Source: Candidatus Thiomargarita nelsonii
Lineage (GTDB): Bacteria > Pseudomonadota > Gammaproteobacteria > Beggiatoales > Beggiatoaceae
Length of the DNA: 64,000 bases
Direction: 5' to 3'
Assembly: GCA_000785145.2 (NCBI GenBank)
Contig: JSZA02000009.1
Location: 1 to 64,000, forward strand
Shown here piece after piece: positions 43,899-55,700 of this stretch. Both the position numbers and the translations under genes were made by a program. A model generated the notes under the pieces. The model searched no databases and was not told where the DNA came from. It saw only the letters and a program-made list of their open reading frames with translations. Position 1 is the first letter of the stretch; every line of letters begins with the position of its first letter.

Positions 43899-45056
43899 TC
43901 AGCCAGCCGCCTCACGCAACATCTCAGCCTTATCCGTGCGCTCCCAACTAAACTGCTCTTCTTCACGTCCAAAATGTCCATAAGCCGCAGTATCAGCATA
44001 AATCGGATGCAATAAATCCAGCATCGCTATCAAACCGCGTGGACGTAAATCAAAATGTTCGCGCACTAACTCTGTTAAGCGCAACTCATCCATCGTCCCT
44101 GTTCCAAAAGTTTCTACTCGAATCGAAGTTGGCTCTGCCACCCCAATCGCATAAGAAACTTGAATTTCACAACGCTCTGCTAATCCAGCCGCGACAATAT
44201 TTTTTGCCACATAACGCGCCGCATAGGCAGCGGAACGATCTACTTTAGAGGGATCTTTACCTGAAAATGCCCCTCCTCCGTGCCGTGCCATACCACCATA
44301 AGTATCAACAATGATTTTGCGCCCTGTCAAACCACAATCGCCCATGGGACCACCAATGACAAAACGACCGGTTGGATTAATATAAATGCGAGTTTGTTTA
44401 TCAATCCATTGATCAGGCAAAACCGGTTTAATAATTTCATCCATCACCGCCTCACGCAAAGCTTTATTATCAATATCAGGCGCATGTTGAGTTGATATAA
44501 CCACAGCATCAATGCCCGTGGGCTTACCATCAGTATAGCGACAAGTCACCTGACTTTTGGCATCCGGGCGTAACCAAGGCAATGTCCCATTATGACGCAA
44601 CTCAGCTTGACGTTTCACCAAGCGATGGGCAAAAGTGATGGGGGCAGGCATTAATACATCAGTTTCATTAGTCGCATAGCCAAACATTAAACCTTGATCA
44701 CCAGCCCCTTGTTCATGATCTTCAGACTCATCTACACCCATTGCAATATCGTCTGATTGTTTACCAATCGCGGACACGACGGCACAAGATTCCCAATCAA
44801 ATCCCATATCTGAGCTGTTATAACCAATTTTTTTGACCGTATCACGTACCACCGTTTCGACATCAAGTTGTGCATTGGTCGTAATTTCACCAGCGACCAT
44901 AACCATGCCCGTTTTGACTAAGGTTTCGCAGGCAACCCGGGATTTGGTATCTTGTGTTAAAAGCGTGTCTAAGATAGCATCTGATACTTGATCAGCGACT
45001 TTATCAGGATGACCCTCAGAGACAGATTCGGATGTAAAAAGCACTGTTTCGGACAT
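43899..45056 (-). CDS. metK: S-adenosylmethionine synthase
   Basis: A 385-residue enzyme making SAM from Met and ATP. Complete: [33 protein letters not shown], the K+/Mg2+ site residues, [21 protein letters not shown] and the [19 protein letters not shown] loop. A GAGG site precedes the ATG (…AAATAGAGGTATT). First gene of the SAM-cycle pair. Confidence 0.96.
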   Translation of the reverse strand: MSETVLFTSESVSEGHPDKVADQVSDAILDTLLTQDTKSRVACETLVKTGMVMVAGEITTNAQLDVETVVRDTVKKIGYNSSDMGFDWESCAVVSAIGKQSDDIAMGVDESEDHEQGAGDQGLMFGYATNETDVLMPAPITFAHRLVKRQAELRHNGTLPWLRPDAKSQVTCRYTDGKPTGIDAVVISTQHAPDIDNKALREAVMDEIIKPVLPDQWIDKQTRIYINPTGRFVIGGPMGDCGLTGRKIIVDTYGGMARHGGGAFSGKDPSKVDRSAAYAARYVAKNIVAAGLAERCEIQVSYAIGVAEPTSIRVETFGTGTMDELRLTELVREHFDLRPRGLIAMLDLLHPIYADTAAYGHFGREEEQFSWERTDKAEMLREAAG

Positions 45057-45232
45057 AATACCTCTATTTTTATTGTGGTTAAAATAATACCGTTTATCAT
45101 TATATAGCTTTTCAGAAAAATGTCGAGCTATAAAAAACCATTTATCACCTAAAAATGACCATTTATCTGAGTCATGTATGACATCTTATTTAATACCACT
45201 CATAATTCAGTCAAGCAGAAGGAGAACAGAAA

Positions 45233-45799
45233 ATGCTCATAAAAAAACAAACGGGATTTACCTTAATCGAAGCGATGGTGACATTAAGTGTCTTAGCTAT
45301 CCTAATCGCTATCGGTATACCCAATTTAACCGGCTTTTTACAGGATAACAGATTGACTACACATACTAACACCCTGGTCGCTACTTTGAATTATGCCAGA
45401 GGTGAAGCGATTACGCGAAATCGTGCTGTTAATCTAACAGCGGTTTCACCCAGTAATACTAGCAACGAATGGGGTCCTGGCTGGACGATATGGAGTGATC
45501 TTAATGAGGATAACACCGTTGATGACACTGAAATTATCCGTGAAATCAGGCCAGGCGGTGCAACCATGATTGATGGTCCCAATAATATTACGGGAATATC
45601 GCTTGCTGAAGTCGAGGCTTCATTAAAGTCAAGTACGCTGAGTTATCGCGGTAATGGCACATTAGCCGTTAATTTGGGTTTGGGTGTTAATATTGCTTTT
45701 ACTATTTGTGACAAACGGACTGATGAAAAGGGTCGCAAAATAGAAATCAGTCGGACTGGCCGTGCCATATTAACAAATAATCATTATTCATGTCCATAG
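45233..45799 (+). CDS. fimT: type IV pilus minor pilin FimT/GspH
   Basis: A 188-residue pseudopilin. The class III leader MLIKKQTG is cut before FTLIEAMVTLS; the hydrophobic helix runs to about residue 30 (with E at +5). A GspH-type beta domain follows (DNRLTTHTNTLVATLNYARGEAITRN). Two Cys near the end. AAGGAG precedes the ATG. First gene of the pil operon; it primes pilus assembly with PilVWX and PilE. Confidence 0.85.
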   Translation: MLIKKQTGFTLIEAMVTLSVLAILIAIGIPNLTGFLQDNRLTTHTNTLVATLNYARGEAITRNRAVNLTAVSPSNTSNEWGPGWTIWSDLNEDNTVDDTEIIREIRPGGATMIDGPNNITGISLAEVEASLKSSTLSYRGNGTLAVNLGLGVNIAFTICDKRTDEKGRKIEISRTGRAILTNNHYSCP

Positions 45800-45812
45800 T
45801 TTGGGAGAAACC

Positions 45813-46349
45813 ATGAACACTATTAAAGACTATCGAGGAGTCACCCTCATTGAAATGTTGGTGACTTTGTTAATACTGTCTATTGGACTGTTGGGCGTTG
45901 CCGCACTACAATCCAGAGGACAACAATTTAATTTTGCTTCTTATGTGCGTACACAATCTACCATGCTGGGTAACGAGATGATGGAGCAAATACTGGCCAA
46001 TGTAGCCTTTGCAAAAAACGATGTACTGCTCAATGGCACAGCCGTTGGCAATGGTTATGTGGTCAATTCATCTAATATACCAACTATAAATGTTGATTAT
46101 TGTGATGATAACACCTGTACAAATACAGAATTGCGTGATTATGACTTATTCCGCTGGTATCAACAACTTGCAGCGAATTTGCCGAGTGGCACGGGAGAGA
46201 TTTCAGCAGAGCGAACGCCGGAACCCCCCCTTGGTGATACACAAGATCAAGTGCGATATACGATATCAATTACATGGACACTACGCGAAAGCGAACGTGA
46301 AGATGATAGTGTTGAAACTAAAACGATAACTTGGGTGATACAAATATGA
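45813..46349 (+). CDS. pilV: type IV pilus minor pilin PilV
   Basis: A 178-residue minor pilin. The start MNTIKDYRG was chosen because GGGAG lies 6 bases before it. Leader cleavage is before VTLIEMLVTLLILSIGLLGVAALQ, the PilV signature. The end shares ATGA with pilW. Confidence 0.85.
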   Translation: MNTIKDYRGVTLIEMLVTLLILSIGLLGVAALQSRGQQFNFASYVRTQSTMLGNEMMEQILANVAFAKNDVLLNGTAVGNGYVVNSSNIPTINVDYCDDNTCTNTELRDYDLFRWYQQLAANLPSGTGEISAERTPEPPLGDTQDQVRYTISITWTLRESEREDDSVETKTITWVIQI

Positions 46350-47311
46350 TAAACAAAAAAAAAATACGCGGATTTAGCCTGATTGAACTCATGGTTGCAC
46401 TGAGCATCAGTCTAGTACTGATGTTAGGCGTGACAAACATTATGATCAGTACAAAACGATCTTACCATGTGCAAAACGATATGGGACTCTTATTAGAAAA
46501 TGCCCGTTTTGCCATAGAATTCATTAATAATGATTTGCGTATGGCGGGTTTTTTTGGTTGTTCGGGTCAAACGCCGGCTGGAGTCATTTCACTCGCAGGC
46601 GCAGATAATAATGGTGCTAATGGTTCTGATGTCATATTAACCTCTTTTGTAGATGCAAATCAAAATGCTTTTTCGGTAGTACATGCAGCACCGACGGCTT
46701 TAAATGCCAGCCCACTGCAACAAGGTCAGGCGAATTTTACTGTGACAACACGCGGCGAGTTATATGTAGGTGATACTGTCATTGCCTCTGATTGTGGTAG
46801 TTCAACTAACTATACTGTCAATGCGGTAACAGATACCACAGTGACTTTAAATAGCGGATTAGACAAAACTTATGATAATAATAATGGTCAATCCTATGGC
46901 GCCCAATTGCGCCGTTTAGTCACACATCGCTATTTCATTGCGAGTTCGACTAATGGATTTTCTCTGTTCAGAGATAATAACCCAATTGGAGATCCATTGG
47001 ATACAACTAATGCCGAGGAATTGGTTGATGGTGTCGAAAACATGCAAATCCGTTATGGTGAAGATACCAATGGTGATGGTGTCATCGACCAATATTTCAA
47101 TAGTGATAATGTGACAGATATGCAAAATGTGCTGGCTACACGTATTACTTTATTGCTAAATACCATAACAGAACGTTCCGATAGAGAGCCAGATACTGAT
47201 ACTTATATTCTCGATCCAGAATCATCTGCTTATGATCCATCAGATGATTATCTTCGTCGTACTACTTTTACAACAACGGTGAAATTAAGAAATATCAATA
47301 ATAAACTTTAA
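46346..47311 (+). CDS. pilW: type IV pilus minor pilin PilW
   Basis: A 321-residue minor pilin. MINKKKIRG is followed by FSLIELMVALSISLVLMLGV. The PilW hallmark RFAIEFINNDLRMAGFFGC is present, as are the DGVENMQIRYG and late VKLRN parts. ATGA overlap with pilV shows translational coupling. Confidence 0.88.
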   Translation: MINKKKIRGFSLIELMVALSISLVLMLGVTNIMISTKRSYHVQNDMGLLLENARFAIEFINNDLRMAGFFGCSGQTPAGVISLAGADNNGANGSDVILTSFVDANQNAFSVVHAAPTALNASPLQQGQANFTVTTRGELYVGDTVIASDCGSSTNYTVNAVTDTTVTLNSGLDKTYDNNNGQSYGAQLRRLVTHRYFIASSTNGFSLFRDNNPIGDPLDTTNAEELVDGVENMQIRYGEDTNGDGVIDQYFNSDNVTDMQNVLATRITLLLNTITERSDREPDTDTYILDPESSAYDPSDDYLRRTTFTTTVKLRNINNKL

Positions 47312-47327
47312 ATATATTTTGCTAATA

Positions 47328-47350
47328 GGAGTCCAAGATTTATCTTGGAC
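47328..47350. repeat. GTCC-family hairpin between pilW and pilX
   Basis: GTCCAAGA-TTTA-TCTTGGAC, ending 5 bases before the GGAG of pilX. It could hide the ribosome site or stabilise an mRNA end. Confidence 0.75.
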
Positions 47351-47366
47351 GGATGGAGAATTAATT

Positions 47367-47873
47367 ATGAAAACACCACAATCTCGTCTCACTCACCAAA
47401 AGGGAACGGTGCTAGTCATGGCACTGATTTTCCTAATCATACTAACACTCTTGGGATTGAGTGCAATGGAGGGCACTGTTTTGGGAACAAGATTAGCCTC
47501 TAATTATCAGGAAAACAACTTTGCATTTCGTGTGACTGAACTGGGGGCTTTACAAAGTGATTTGTTGATTGAAGAAGACACCTATTCTAAGATGAGGACA
47601 AACCAGGAGGAGGATGTCACGGCACTATTGAATGCTGACATTACCAGAGATCATGGTATTTTAGCAGATACCGAGAATTCTCAGTACACTTACAAAGGTT
47701 TATTTACACCGAGAACAGGTGTTCAAAATTCTGGTGGTCAATTGGCTTTTTTTGAAATCAGGACAACCGGTTTGAGTGCCGTTGGTACTAGCCAAGGTGC
47801 AGGTAGAAGTACTTTGCGCGTCGGAGTGACTCGGTGGGTACCAGAACAAAGTGGAAATCTTTTGGTGGACTAA
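47367..47873 (+). CDS. pilX: type IV pilus assembly protein PilX
   Basis: A 168-residue protein. The start MKTPQSRLTHQKG has GGAG 8 bases upstream. QKGTVLVMALIFLIILTLLGLSAM is the PilX N-terminal helix, followed by TVLGTRLASNYQENNFAF. It binds PilY1 at the pilus tip in other systems. Confidence 0.85.
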   Translation: MKTPQSRLTHQKGTVLVMALIFLIILTLLGLSAMEGTVLGTRLASNYQENNFAFRVTELGALQSDLLIEEDTYSKMRTNQEEDVTALLNADITRDHGILADTENSQYTYKGLFTPRTGVQNSGGQLAFFEIRTTGLSAVGTSQGAGRSTLRVGVTRWVPEQSGNLLVD

Positions 47874-47877
47874 ATAG

Positions 47878-47899
47878 GAGTCCAAGATTTATCTTGGAC
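47878..47899. repeat. GTCC-family hairpin between pilX and pilY1-A
   Basis: GTCCAAGA-TTTA-TCTTGGAC directly before the AAAGGAG of pilY1-A. Confidence 0.75.
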
Positions 47900-47917
47900 T
47901 ACAAAGGAGAATAAAAC

Positions 47918-50900
47918 ATGAAACACCTATATACAACAATTGCGTCACTATTATTAGCAGGACTGTCAGTCCTAGCATTTGCAGACGACACAGAACTTTA
48001 TATGGGGCAGGTAACAACAACAAGCGGTGTACCCAATATTCTGTTTGTGCTTGACCGTTCAAGTAGTATGAGTAGTACCGTTTCAGGGCCAGCAGCACCT
48101 GTTCTGGGGGGAAACGAGCGATTTGATCACTTGCGTGATGCGCTCTTATTGCTGATACCGGAAATGAGTAACGTCAACGTTGGATTTATGACGTTTGCTC
48201 AGGGCTTTAACAATTCTTATCCGCCTGAAGACCCTGTACATTACAATATTCCGTTGCGGTTTCCGATAATACATATTGATACGCCCCTCAATGAGGTACC
48301 CGGTCACCCCGGCAACACTTCTGCGCCGAGTGGCACGGTTAATACACGCCTTAGCAATGGCTATGATGATGCAGAAGAAAAAACGGACGATGGAACAATG
48401 CAACTGTTTGAGCCTAATTTGAAAATCACCCATGTTTCTGGAGGAGGAAGTCAGCCTTTACCCGTTTTCATACCCACCGGCTCAACCTGGAAATATCAAG
48501 ATGATAGCGTTAATATTTATCAGGAAAACCCGGATTGGAAGCAAATTGCTTTTGATGATTCCTCATGGAATTCAGGTGCTGCACAATTGGGTTATGGTGA
48601 TGGCGACGAAAATACGGTTGTAGGACACACTGGTAGCAAATACGCGACCTATTTTCGGCGCACTTTTAACATTTCTGATGCATCTATTTATGCGAATAGT
48701 ACCGGTATCATTTCCATGATGAGGGATGATGCTGCTGTGGTTTATCTCAATGGCATCGAAATTTTCAGAACCAATATGCCAACGGGTACCATAACTCATA
48801 CGACCCGGGCAAGTGACTCCTCCAGTGACAATGAATGGGTCGATTCCGCGCCATTTTCAGGCAATTTACTGGTTGACGGTACAAATGTCGTGACCGTTTC
48901 CATTCACCAGGAAAGCTCTGGCAGTTCAGATATCAGCTTTGATCTGAAATTGGGACCTGATCCTTCCGCCACGAACAGCAGCACAGAGATACCCGCTGGC
49001 TCAACATGGAAATACCATGATGATAGTGTTAATATTTATCAGCTAAACCCTGATTGGAAGGAAATTGCTTTTGATGATTCTGCCTGGAATTCAGGTCCTG
49101 CACAATTGGGTTATGGTGATGGCGACGAAGAGACGGAAGTAGAACACACCAGTAGCAAATACGCGACCTATTTTCGGCACAATTTTAACATTTCTGAGGC
49201 CTCTCTTTATGCGAGTGCAACGGGGATCGTTTCAATTCAGAGAGATGATGGCGCAGTGGTTTATCTCAATGGCACTGAAATTTTCAGAACGAATATGCCA
49301 ACGGGCACGATAACTCATACGACCCGGGCAAAGAAAAACTCCAATAAGTGGGTGGATTCTGACCAATTTTCAGGCAGTTTACTGGTTGACGGCACTAATG
49401 TTATCAGTGTTTCACTTCACCAGAAAAAATCGAAAAGTCCAGATATCCGCTTTGATCTAGAATTGGAATTCACCAATGTAGCAACCTCTAGTGAATCGAG
49501 TGATCCTTATGATCAGAAAGTGGGGTTGCGCTTCCGCAATGTGCAGGTGCCACAGGGGGCGACGATCACAAATGCTTATATTGAATTCACCAGCGGCTCA
49601 ACGAGTAATGAAACGGCGACTTATACGATCCATGTAGAAAATAGCGACAATTCAGCCGCATTTAGTGAAACGAGCAACGATATTTCAAACAGAAGCTTGG
49701 GGAGCAGCGTTAACTGGACAGTATTTGATAACTGGACAAGTGGAGAGGTTTATCAAACCTCGGAACTGACGAGTTTAGTGCAAAGCATTGTAAATCGTTC
49801 AGATTGGTGTGGTGATAATGCCATGTCGTTTATTATTTCCTCAACGGGCACACCAGAACGTCAGATTTTGTCTTATGATGGATCTTTCACAAATGCGCCA
49901 CAACTGGTCATTGAATTTGATCCCGACTCTGTGGCAGCGGACGCCTGTGGTGCCAATACTGAAACGGCGCGTGATTATCTGTATGACATGATTGCGAACA
50001 TGGGTTATCACAGCGGTACGCCACTGGTACCCGCCATACTTGAAGCTGGCATGTATTATTCAGGGGGCAATTTGCTCTATGGTGATAATCGCAGAAACAA
50101 AGCCAAGAACAGGGTGGCGCATCCGGGGGGTTATACGGGTGGAACAGTCGTTCGGGATGCGGCTTGTACAGATGACGATTTGGGTGCCACTGCCTGCAAA
50201 ACAGAAAAGATTACGGGTACGCCTGTCTATAATCAACCCACTATCAGCCAGTGTCAGCCTAACTATATTGTGTTTCTGACAGATGGTCAAGCGAGTGAAA
50301 ATGAAAGCCATACACGCGAGGCCATTAAAACCTTTGCTGGTATTAGCAATTGCGAAGGGGGGGGGGATGAAAAGTGTGGTGTGGATATGGTCAGAGCTTT
50401 GTACGATACAGATTTTGCATCTGAACTACCGGGCTTGCAAAATGTGATTACCCATACGATTGCTTTTGCGGTTGACGCTCAGAGTGGTAGAGATTATATG
50501 CAAGAATGGGCAGATGCCGGCGGTGGTAATTTCTACGCGGCTGATAATGCCTTACAATTACTGGATGCCTTCCAGCAAATTCTGGCCACAATTATAACGG
50601 ATAGCAGTTCGTTTGCGGCACCGTCATTGTCAATCAATGCTTTTAGCCGCTTAGATCATGATAATCAGGTCTATTTTGCCCTGTTCAAACCCGAACATTT
50701 AGCCTCTTGGGCGGGCAATGTCAAAAAATATAACATTTGCGATGATGATGAAAGCTGCGGAGCGATAGGATTAATCCTAGATGCCAACGCTAATCCGGCG
50801 ATGAACTCGGATAATAAAATAAGAAGTGGCTGTGGAAATGAAATCTGTTCTGATCCATACGTCGCACTCGATCTCTGGAATCCCATTCCCAGCGAACCAG

Positions 50901-52699
50901 ATGGCGCTAATGTTCATAAAGGCGGAACCGGTGACGTTTTACTCCAACGAGTGCAAGTGCAAACGGCTCCAAACGATAGGAATATTTATACCTATATTGA
51001 TGGGACACGGACTCCGATCGTCACAGCGAATAAATCGACGCTGAGAGCCGAGTTCGGTGTCAGTACTAACACAGAAGCCGAAACGCTGATTAATTGGATA
51101 CGGGGTTATCAAGAGGGTGATCCCAGCGTGGGAGTACGCGACTGGCTGTTAGGTGATTCTTTGCACGGCAGTCCAGGGGCGATCACAATAGGTGATGCAA
51201 TCACCAAGATATTTATGACCACCAATGAAGGTGGCATTCGTATGTTGAATGGTGAGACGGGGGCTGAGGAATGGTTGTTTATTCCAAGAGAAATGCTCTC
51301 AATTCAGCAGACTTTGATGCAAAACCCAACGACGACTAACCGCACCTATGGTATTGATGGCAACATAAGTTTTATTGTCCATGATGATAACAAAGATGAG
51401 GCTATCGATCCAACAGATGGGGATACCGTCAAATTATTCGTGGGTATGCGACGCGGTGGTAGAAATATTTACGGGCTGGATGTCACACCCGATACAAACC
51501 CTCAACCCACCCTGTTGTGGACTATCAAGGGCGGTACGGGTGACTTTGAAAAATTGGGACAAACTTGGTCAATGCCCAAACCAACGAAGGTACGCTTTGG
51601 GGGTGTGAGTAAGAATGTTTTGTTATTTGGTGGAGGTTATGAGCCTGATACTCAGGACTCACCTGAAACCTATTCAACCGTCAATGCTTATTCAAATGCC
51701 ATTTATATGGTTGATCCTGAGGACGGTACACGCTTATGGTGGGCCAGCAAGACGGGATCGGGTGCGAATTTAGAACTTTCTGGTATGGATTATAGTATTC
51801 CTTCCGACTTGGGATTGATGGACGGTGCCGGGGATGGCTTCACAGATCGCCTTTATGTCGGTGATACGGGCGGACAAGTCTGGCGCATTGATTTAGATCC
51901 GAATGGGGGAGATGGTATCGGAGGACGTTTAGCATCAATCGGCGGTACGGACGTGAGACGTTTTTTCTATCCACCGAAGGTACTGAAATTGACAGATAGC
52001 AGCTATACGCCTGGGAGTTATTCAGACTACGACTTGGTATTGATTGGCAGTGGTCATCGACCGAATCCATTGGGAACGGATATTCAGGATCGCCTTTATG
52101 CGCTTCGTGATCGGGCTATTAATGGCTTAATCGACTCAAATGCAGATGGTGAAGCGGAAATGGACTCACCGGTTGTTCCGCCGCCAAATTACCAGTTTTT
52201 TACACTGACCCATGATTATCTCTATGATGCGACCGCCAATCTTATACAAGATGGAGATATGGCAGAACAAACGGCGGCACTTGAGTCGCTCAAGGGAACA
52301 TACGGTTGGTATATTGATCTGGAAAGATTGGGAGAGAAAAATTTATCAGCCCCCCTTGTGGTGCAAGGTGTCGCCTATTTTACCACCTTTGTACCCCCGA
52401 CTACCGATGCCGACAGTGGCTGCCAAACCGCAGAAGGTAGCGGCTGGTTATATGCTTTGGATATCCTGACGGGTGCCGCTGTCAATCCAAATTATGATGG
52501 GAATGAAGATCAGTTAGAAAAGAGCGACCGTAACAAGAAGATTGGAGAAGGCATACCTTCAAAGGTTGTACCAATCACAATTGGTGATAAGATCGTACTG
52601 CTGACGGGTAGCGGTGGCGGTATATACAGTGAAAGTGTGCCCTTTGGTGGAAATTCGGGCAGCGGATTTGAAAGAATCTTATATTGGATTAAAGAGTAG
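47918..52699 (+). CDS. pilY1: PilY1-like pilus tip adhesin, paralogue A
   Basis: A 1593-residue exported protein. Signal peptide (ends LAFA). A VWA domain begins at about 38 with MIDAS DRSSS (46-50). At about residue 133 the VWA domain is interrupted by about 550 residues: two near-identical lectin/CBM-like units (about 186-345 and 349-510; WKY.DDSVNIYQ.NPDW..IAFDDS.WNSG...LGYGDGDE) and one beta-rich unit (about 510-670; VGLRFRNVQVPQGATI). The VWA domain resumes near 684 (RDYLYDMIANMG). The C-terminal PilY1 propeller (about 890-1593) has the Ca-binding-like loop DSNADGEAEMD and MRRGGRNIYGLDVTP. PilY1 promotes pilus extension and surface attachment. Confidence 0.88.
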   Translation: MKHLYTTIASLLLAGLSVLAFADDTELYMGQVTTTSGVPNILFVLDRSSSMSSTVSGPAAPVLGGNERFDHLRDALLLLIPEMSNVNVGFMTFAQGFNNSYPPEDPVHYNIPLRFPIIHIDTPLNEVPGHPGNTSAPSGTVNTRLSNGYDDAEEKTDDGTMQLFEPNLKITHVSGGGSQPLPVFIPTGSTWKYQDDSVNIYQENPDWKQIAFDDSSWNSGAAQLGYGDGDENTVVGHTGSKYATYFRRTFNISDASIYANSTGIISMMRDDAAVVYLNGIEIFRTNMPTGTITHTTRASDSSSDNEWVDSAPFSGNLLVDGTNVVTVSIHQESSGSSDISFDLKLGPDPSATNSSTEIPAGSTWKYHDDSVNIYQLNPDWKEIAFDDSAWNSGPAQLGYGDGDEETEVEHTSSKYATYFRHNFNISEASLYASATGIVSIQRDDGAVVYLNGTEIFRTNMPTGTITHTTRAKKNSNKWVDSDQFSGSLLVDGTNVISVSLHQKKSKSPDIRFDLELEFTNVATSSESSDPYDQKVGLRFRNVQVPQGATITNAYIEFTSGSTSNETATYTIHVENSDNSAAFSETSNDISNRSLGSSVNWTVFDNWTSGEVYQTSELTSLVQSIVNRSDWCGDNAMSFIISSTGTPERQILSYDGSFTNAPQLVIEFDPDSVAADACGANTETARDYLYDMIANMGYHSGTPLVPAILEAGMYYSGGNLLYGDNRRNKAKNRVAHPGGYTGGTVVRDAACTDDDLGATACKTEKITGTPVYNQPTISQCQPNYIVFLTDGQASENESHTREAIKTFAGISNCEGGGDEKCGVDMVRALYDTDFASELPGLQNVITHTIAFAVDAQSGRDYMQEWADAGGGNFYAADNALQLLDAFQQILATIITDSSSFAAPSLSINAFSRLDHDNQVYFALFKPEHLASWAGNVKKYNICDDDESCGAIGLILDANANPAMNSDNKIRSGCGNEICSDPYVALDLWNPIPSEPDGANVHKGGTGDVLLQRVQVQTAPNDRNIYTYIDGTRTPIVTANKSTLRAEFGVSTNTEAETLINWIRGYQEGDPSVGVRDWLLGDSLHGSPGAITIGDAITKIFMTTNEGGIRMLNGETGAEEWLFIPREMLSIQQTLMQNPTTTNRTYGIDGNISFIVHDDNKDEAIDPTDGDTVKLFVGMRRGGRNIYGLDVTPDTNPQPTLLWTIKGGTGDFEKLGQTWSMPKPTKVRFGGVSKNVLLFGGGYEPDTQDSPETYSTVNAYSNAIYMVDPEDGTRLWWASKTGSGANLELSGMDYSIPSDLGLMDGAGDGFTDRLYVGDTGGQVWRIDLDPNGGDGIGGRLASIGGTDVRRFFYPPKVLKLTDSSYTPGSYSDYDLVLIGSGHRPNPLGTDIQDRLYALRDRAINGLIDSNADGEAEMDSPVVPPPNYQFFTLTHDYLYDATANLIQDGDMAEQTAALESLKGTYGWYIDLERLGEKNLSAPLVVQGVAYFTTFVPPTTDADSGCQTAEGSGWLYALDILTGAAVNPNYDGNEDQLEKSDRNKKIGEGIPSKVVPITIGDKIVLLTGSGGGIYSESVPFGGNSGSGFERILYWIKE

Positions 52700-52706
52700 T
52701 TTGGAC

Positions 52707-52729
52707 GTCCAAGATAAATCTTGGACTCC
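52707..52729. repeat. GTCC-family hairpin between pilY1-A and pilY1-B
   Basis: GTCCAAGA-TAAA-TCTTGGAC, starting 7 bases after the stop of A and followed by the ribosome site of B. Confidence 0.75.
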
Positions 52730-52750
52730 GGACCATACGGAGATTTATAT

Positions 52751-55700
52751 ATGAGAAATTCACGTCGTCAAACAATTGCGTCTCTGTTATTTGCAGCACT
52801 GTCTGTCCCAGGATTTGCGGACGACACTGAGCTTTATAGGGGGCAGATCACGACAGCAACCGATATGCCCAATATTCTGTTTGTGCTTGACCGTTCAAGC
52901 AGTATGGGCAATACTGTTTCAGGGCCAGAAGCACCCGTTTTGGGGGGTACAAGGCGATTTGATCACTTGCGTGACGCGCTATTATTGCTGTTACCAGAAC
53001 TGAATAACGTCAATGTTGGATTTATGACGTTTTCTGCCTGGTTTGATGATGCCTTCGGACCTGAAGAACCTATACAGTACAATATTCCGTTACGCTTCCC
53101 AATAACACATATTGATACGCTCCTCGATGACGTACCCGAACAACCAGGCACCTGGGCAGATGGCACGACTGTGCGTGATTATCTGTATGACATGATTGCG
53201 AACTTGAATCATTTCCAAGCCACCCCAATGGTACCCGCCATACTTGAAGCCGGTATGTATTATAGTGGCGGCAATTTACTCTATGGTGATAATCGCAAAA
53301 ATAATGCTGCTAACCGGGTGGCGCATCCGGGGGCTTATACGGGTGGAACAGTCCTTCGGGATGCGGGTTGTACAGATGACGATTTGGGCGCCATTGCCTG
53401 CCAAACAGAAAGGATTACAGGTACGCCTGTCTATAATCAACCCACAATTGATCCCTGTATGCCCAATTATATCGTGTTTTTAACCGATGGTGAAGCGACT
53501 TTCACTGACCTCTATACACAAAATGCCATTAAAACATACGCTGGTATTACCAATTGTGAAGGGACTGAGGCTGAAGAGTGTGGTGTGGATATGGTTAGAG
53601 CTTTGTACGAGAAAGATTTAGCACCAGAGCTACCAGGCTTCCAAAATGTAATTACCCATACGATTGCTTTTGCGCTTGAATCTCAGACGGGTAGAGATTA
53701 TATGCAGCAATGGGCGAATGCCGGTGGTGGTAATTTTTACAGGGCAGATAGTGCTTTAGAATTGGTGACAGTCTTCCAGCAAATTATAGGCTCAATCACA
53801 ACAGAGAGCACTTCCTTTGCTGCACCCTCACTGTCAATGAATGCTTTTAACCGCTTAGATTATGAAAATAAAGTCTATTTCGCTTTGTTCAAACCGGAAC
53901 CCACCGCCTCTTGGGATGGCAATGTCAAAAAATATAATATCTGCGAGGATGATGATGCCTGCGGTGTGGTAGGTAAAATTTTAGATGCTAACGCTAATCC
54001 GGCGATGAATTCGGAGAATAAAATAAAAAATGGCTGTGGAACGGAAGCCTGTGAGGAACCTTATGTAGCCCTCGATTTCTGGAATCCCACGCCCGCAGAG
54101 CGAGATGGTAGTCACGTTCATAAAGGCGGAACGGGTGGCGTTTTACTGCAAAGCGTGCAAGCCTCACCAATCAATCGGAAAATTTACACGGATATTAATG
54201 GCACACTGATGGAGCTTATCACCGCTAACAGTGCCACGCTCAGAGCCGAATTGGGTGTCAGTACCGACGCGGAAGCCGAAACGCTAATTAATTGGATACG
54301 CGGTTATCAAGATGGCGATCCCAATGCAGGTGTACGTGAATGGCTATTAGATGATAGTTTACACGGTAGCCCAGCGGCACTCACGATAGGCGAAGATGCG
54401 AGTAATAATCCAATTACTAAGATATTTATGACCACCAATGAAGGTGCCATTCGTATGTTGAATGGTGAAACAGGTGCTGAAGAATGGATGTTTATTCCAA
54501 AAGAAATGCTCTCAATTCAGCAAACCTTGATGGAAAACCCAACGACGACTAACCGCACCTATGGTATTGATGGCAATATAAGCTTCATTGTCCATGATGA
54601 TAATAAAGATGAGGCTATCAATCCAACTGATGGGGATACCGTCAAATTATTCGTGGGTATGCGACGCGGTGGCAGAAATATTTACGCGCTGGATGTCACA
54701 CCCGATACGAGCCCCCGCCTGTTGTGGACTATCAAGGGCGGTACAGGTGAGTTTGAGAAATTAGGACAAACTTGGTCAATGCCTAAACCGACGAAGGTAC
54801 GCTTTGGTGGGGTGAGTAAAACGGTTTTGTTATTCGGTGGAGGTTATGAGCCTGATACTCAGGACTCACCGGACACTTATTCATCCGTCAATGCCTATTC
54901 AAATGCCATTTATATGGTTGATCCTGATGACGGCACACGCTTATGGTGGGCTAGCAAAACGGGCTCAGGTGCAGATTTAGAACTCACCGCTATGGATTAT
55001 AGCATTCCTTCCGATTTGACATTAATGGACAGTACCGGAGATGGCCTTACAGATCGCCTTTATGTCGGTGATACGGGCGGTCAAGTCTGGCGTATTGATT
55101 TAGACACGGGTATCGGTGGACGATTGGCATCACTCGGCGGTACGGAGGTGAGCGATAAACGACGTTTTTTCTATCCCCCTCAGGTTGTAAAATTGAGGGA
55201 TAGTACATATACACCTGAAAGTTATTCAGACTACGATCTGGTGTTGATAGGCAGTGGTCACCGACCGAATCCCTTGGGAACGGCTATTCAAGATCGCCTT
55301 TATGCACTTCGTGATCGGGCCATTAAAGGCTTGATAGATTCGGATGGGGATGGTAACGCGGAAATGGACTCACCGGTTGCTCTGCCAAATTACCAGTTTT
55401 TTACACTGAGCCATGATTATCTCTATGATGCTACCGCCAATCTCATACAAGATGGTGACACGGCTCAGAAAACAGCAGCACTTGAGTCACTACAGGGAAC
55501 ATACGGTTGGTACATTGAGCTTGACAGATTAGGAGAAAAAAATTTATCAGCCCCCCTAGTGGTGCTCGGTGTGGCTTATTTTACGACTTTTGTGCCTGTA
55601 GCCAACACAGAGTGCGTGGCAAGTCAAGGTAGCGGCTGGATATATGCTTTAGATATTTTGACGGGTGCAGCTGTCAATCCAAATTATGATGAGACAAATG

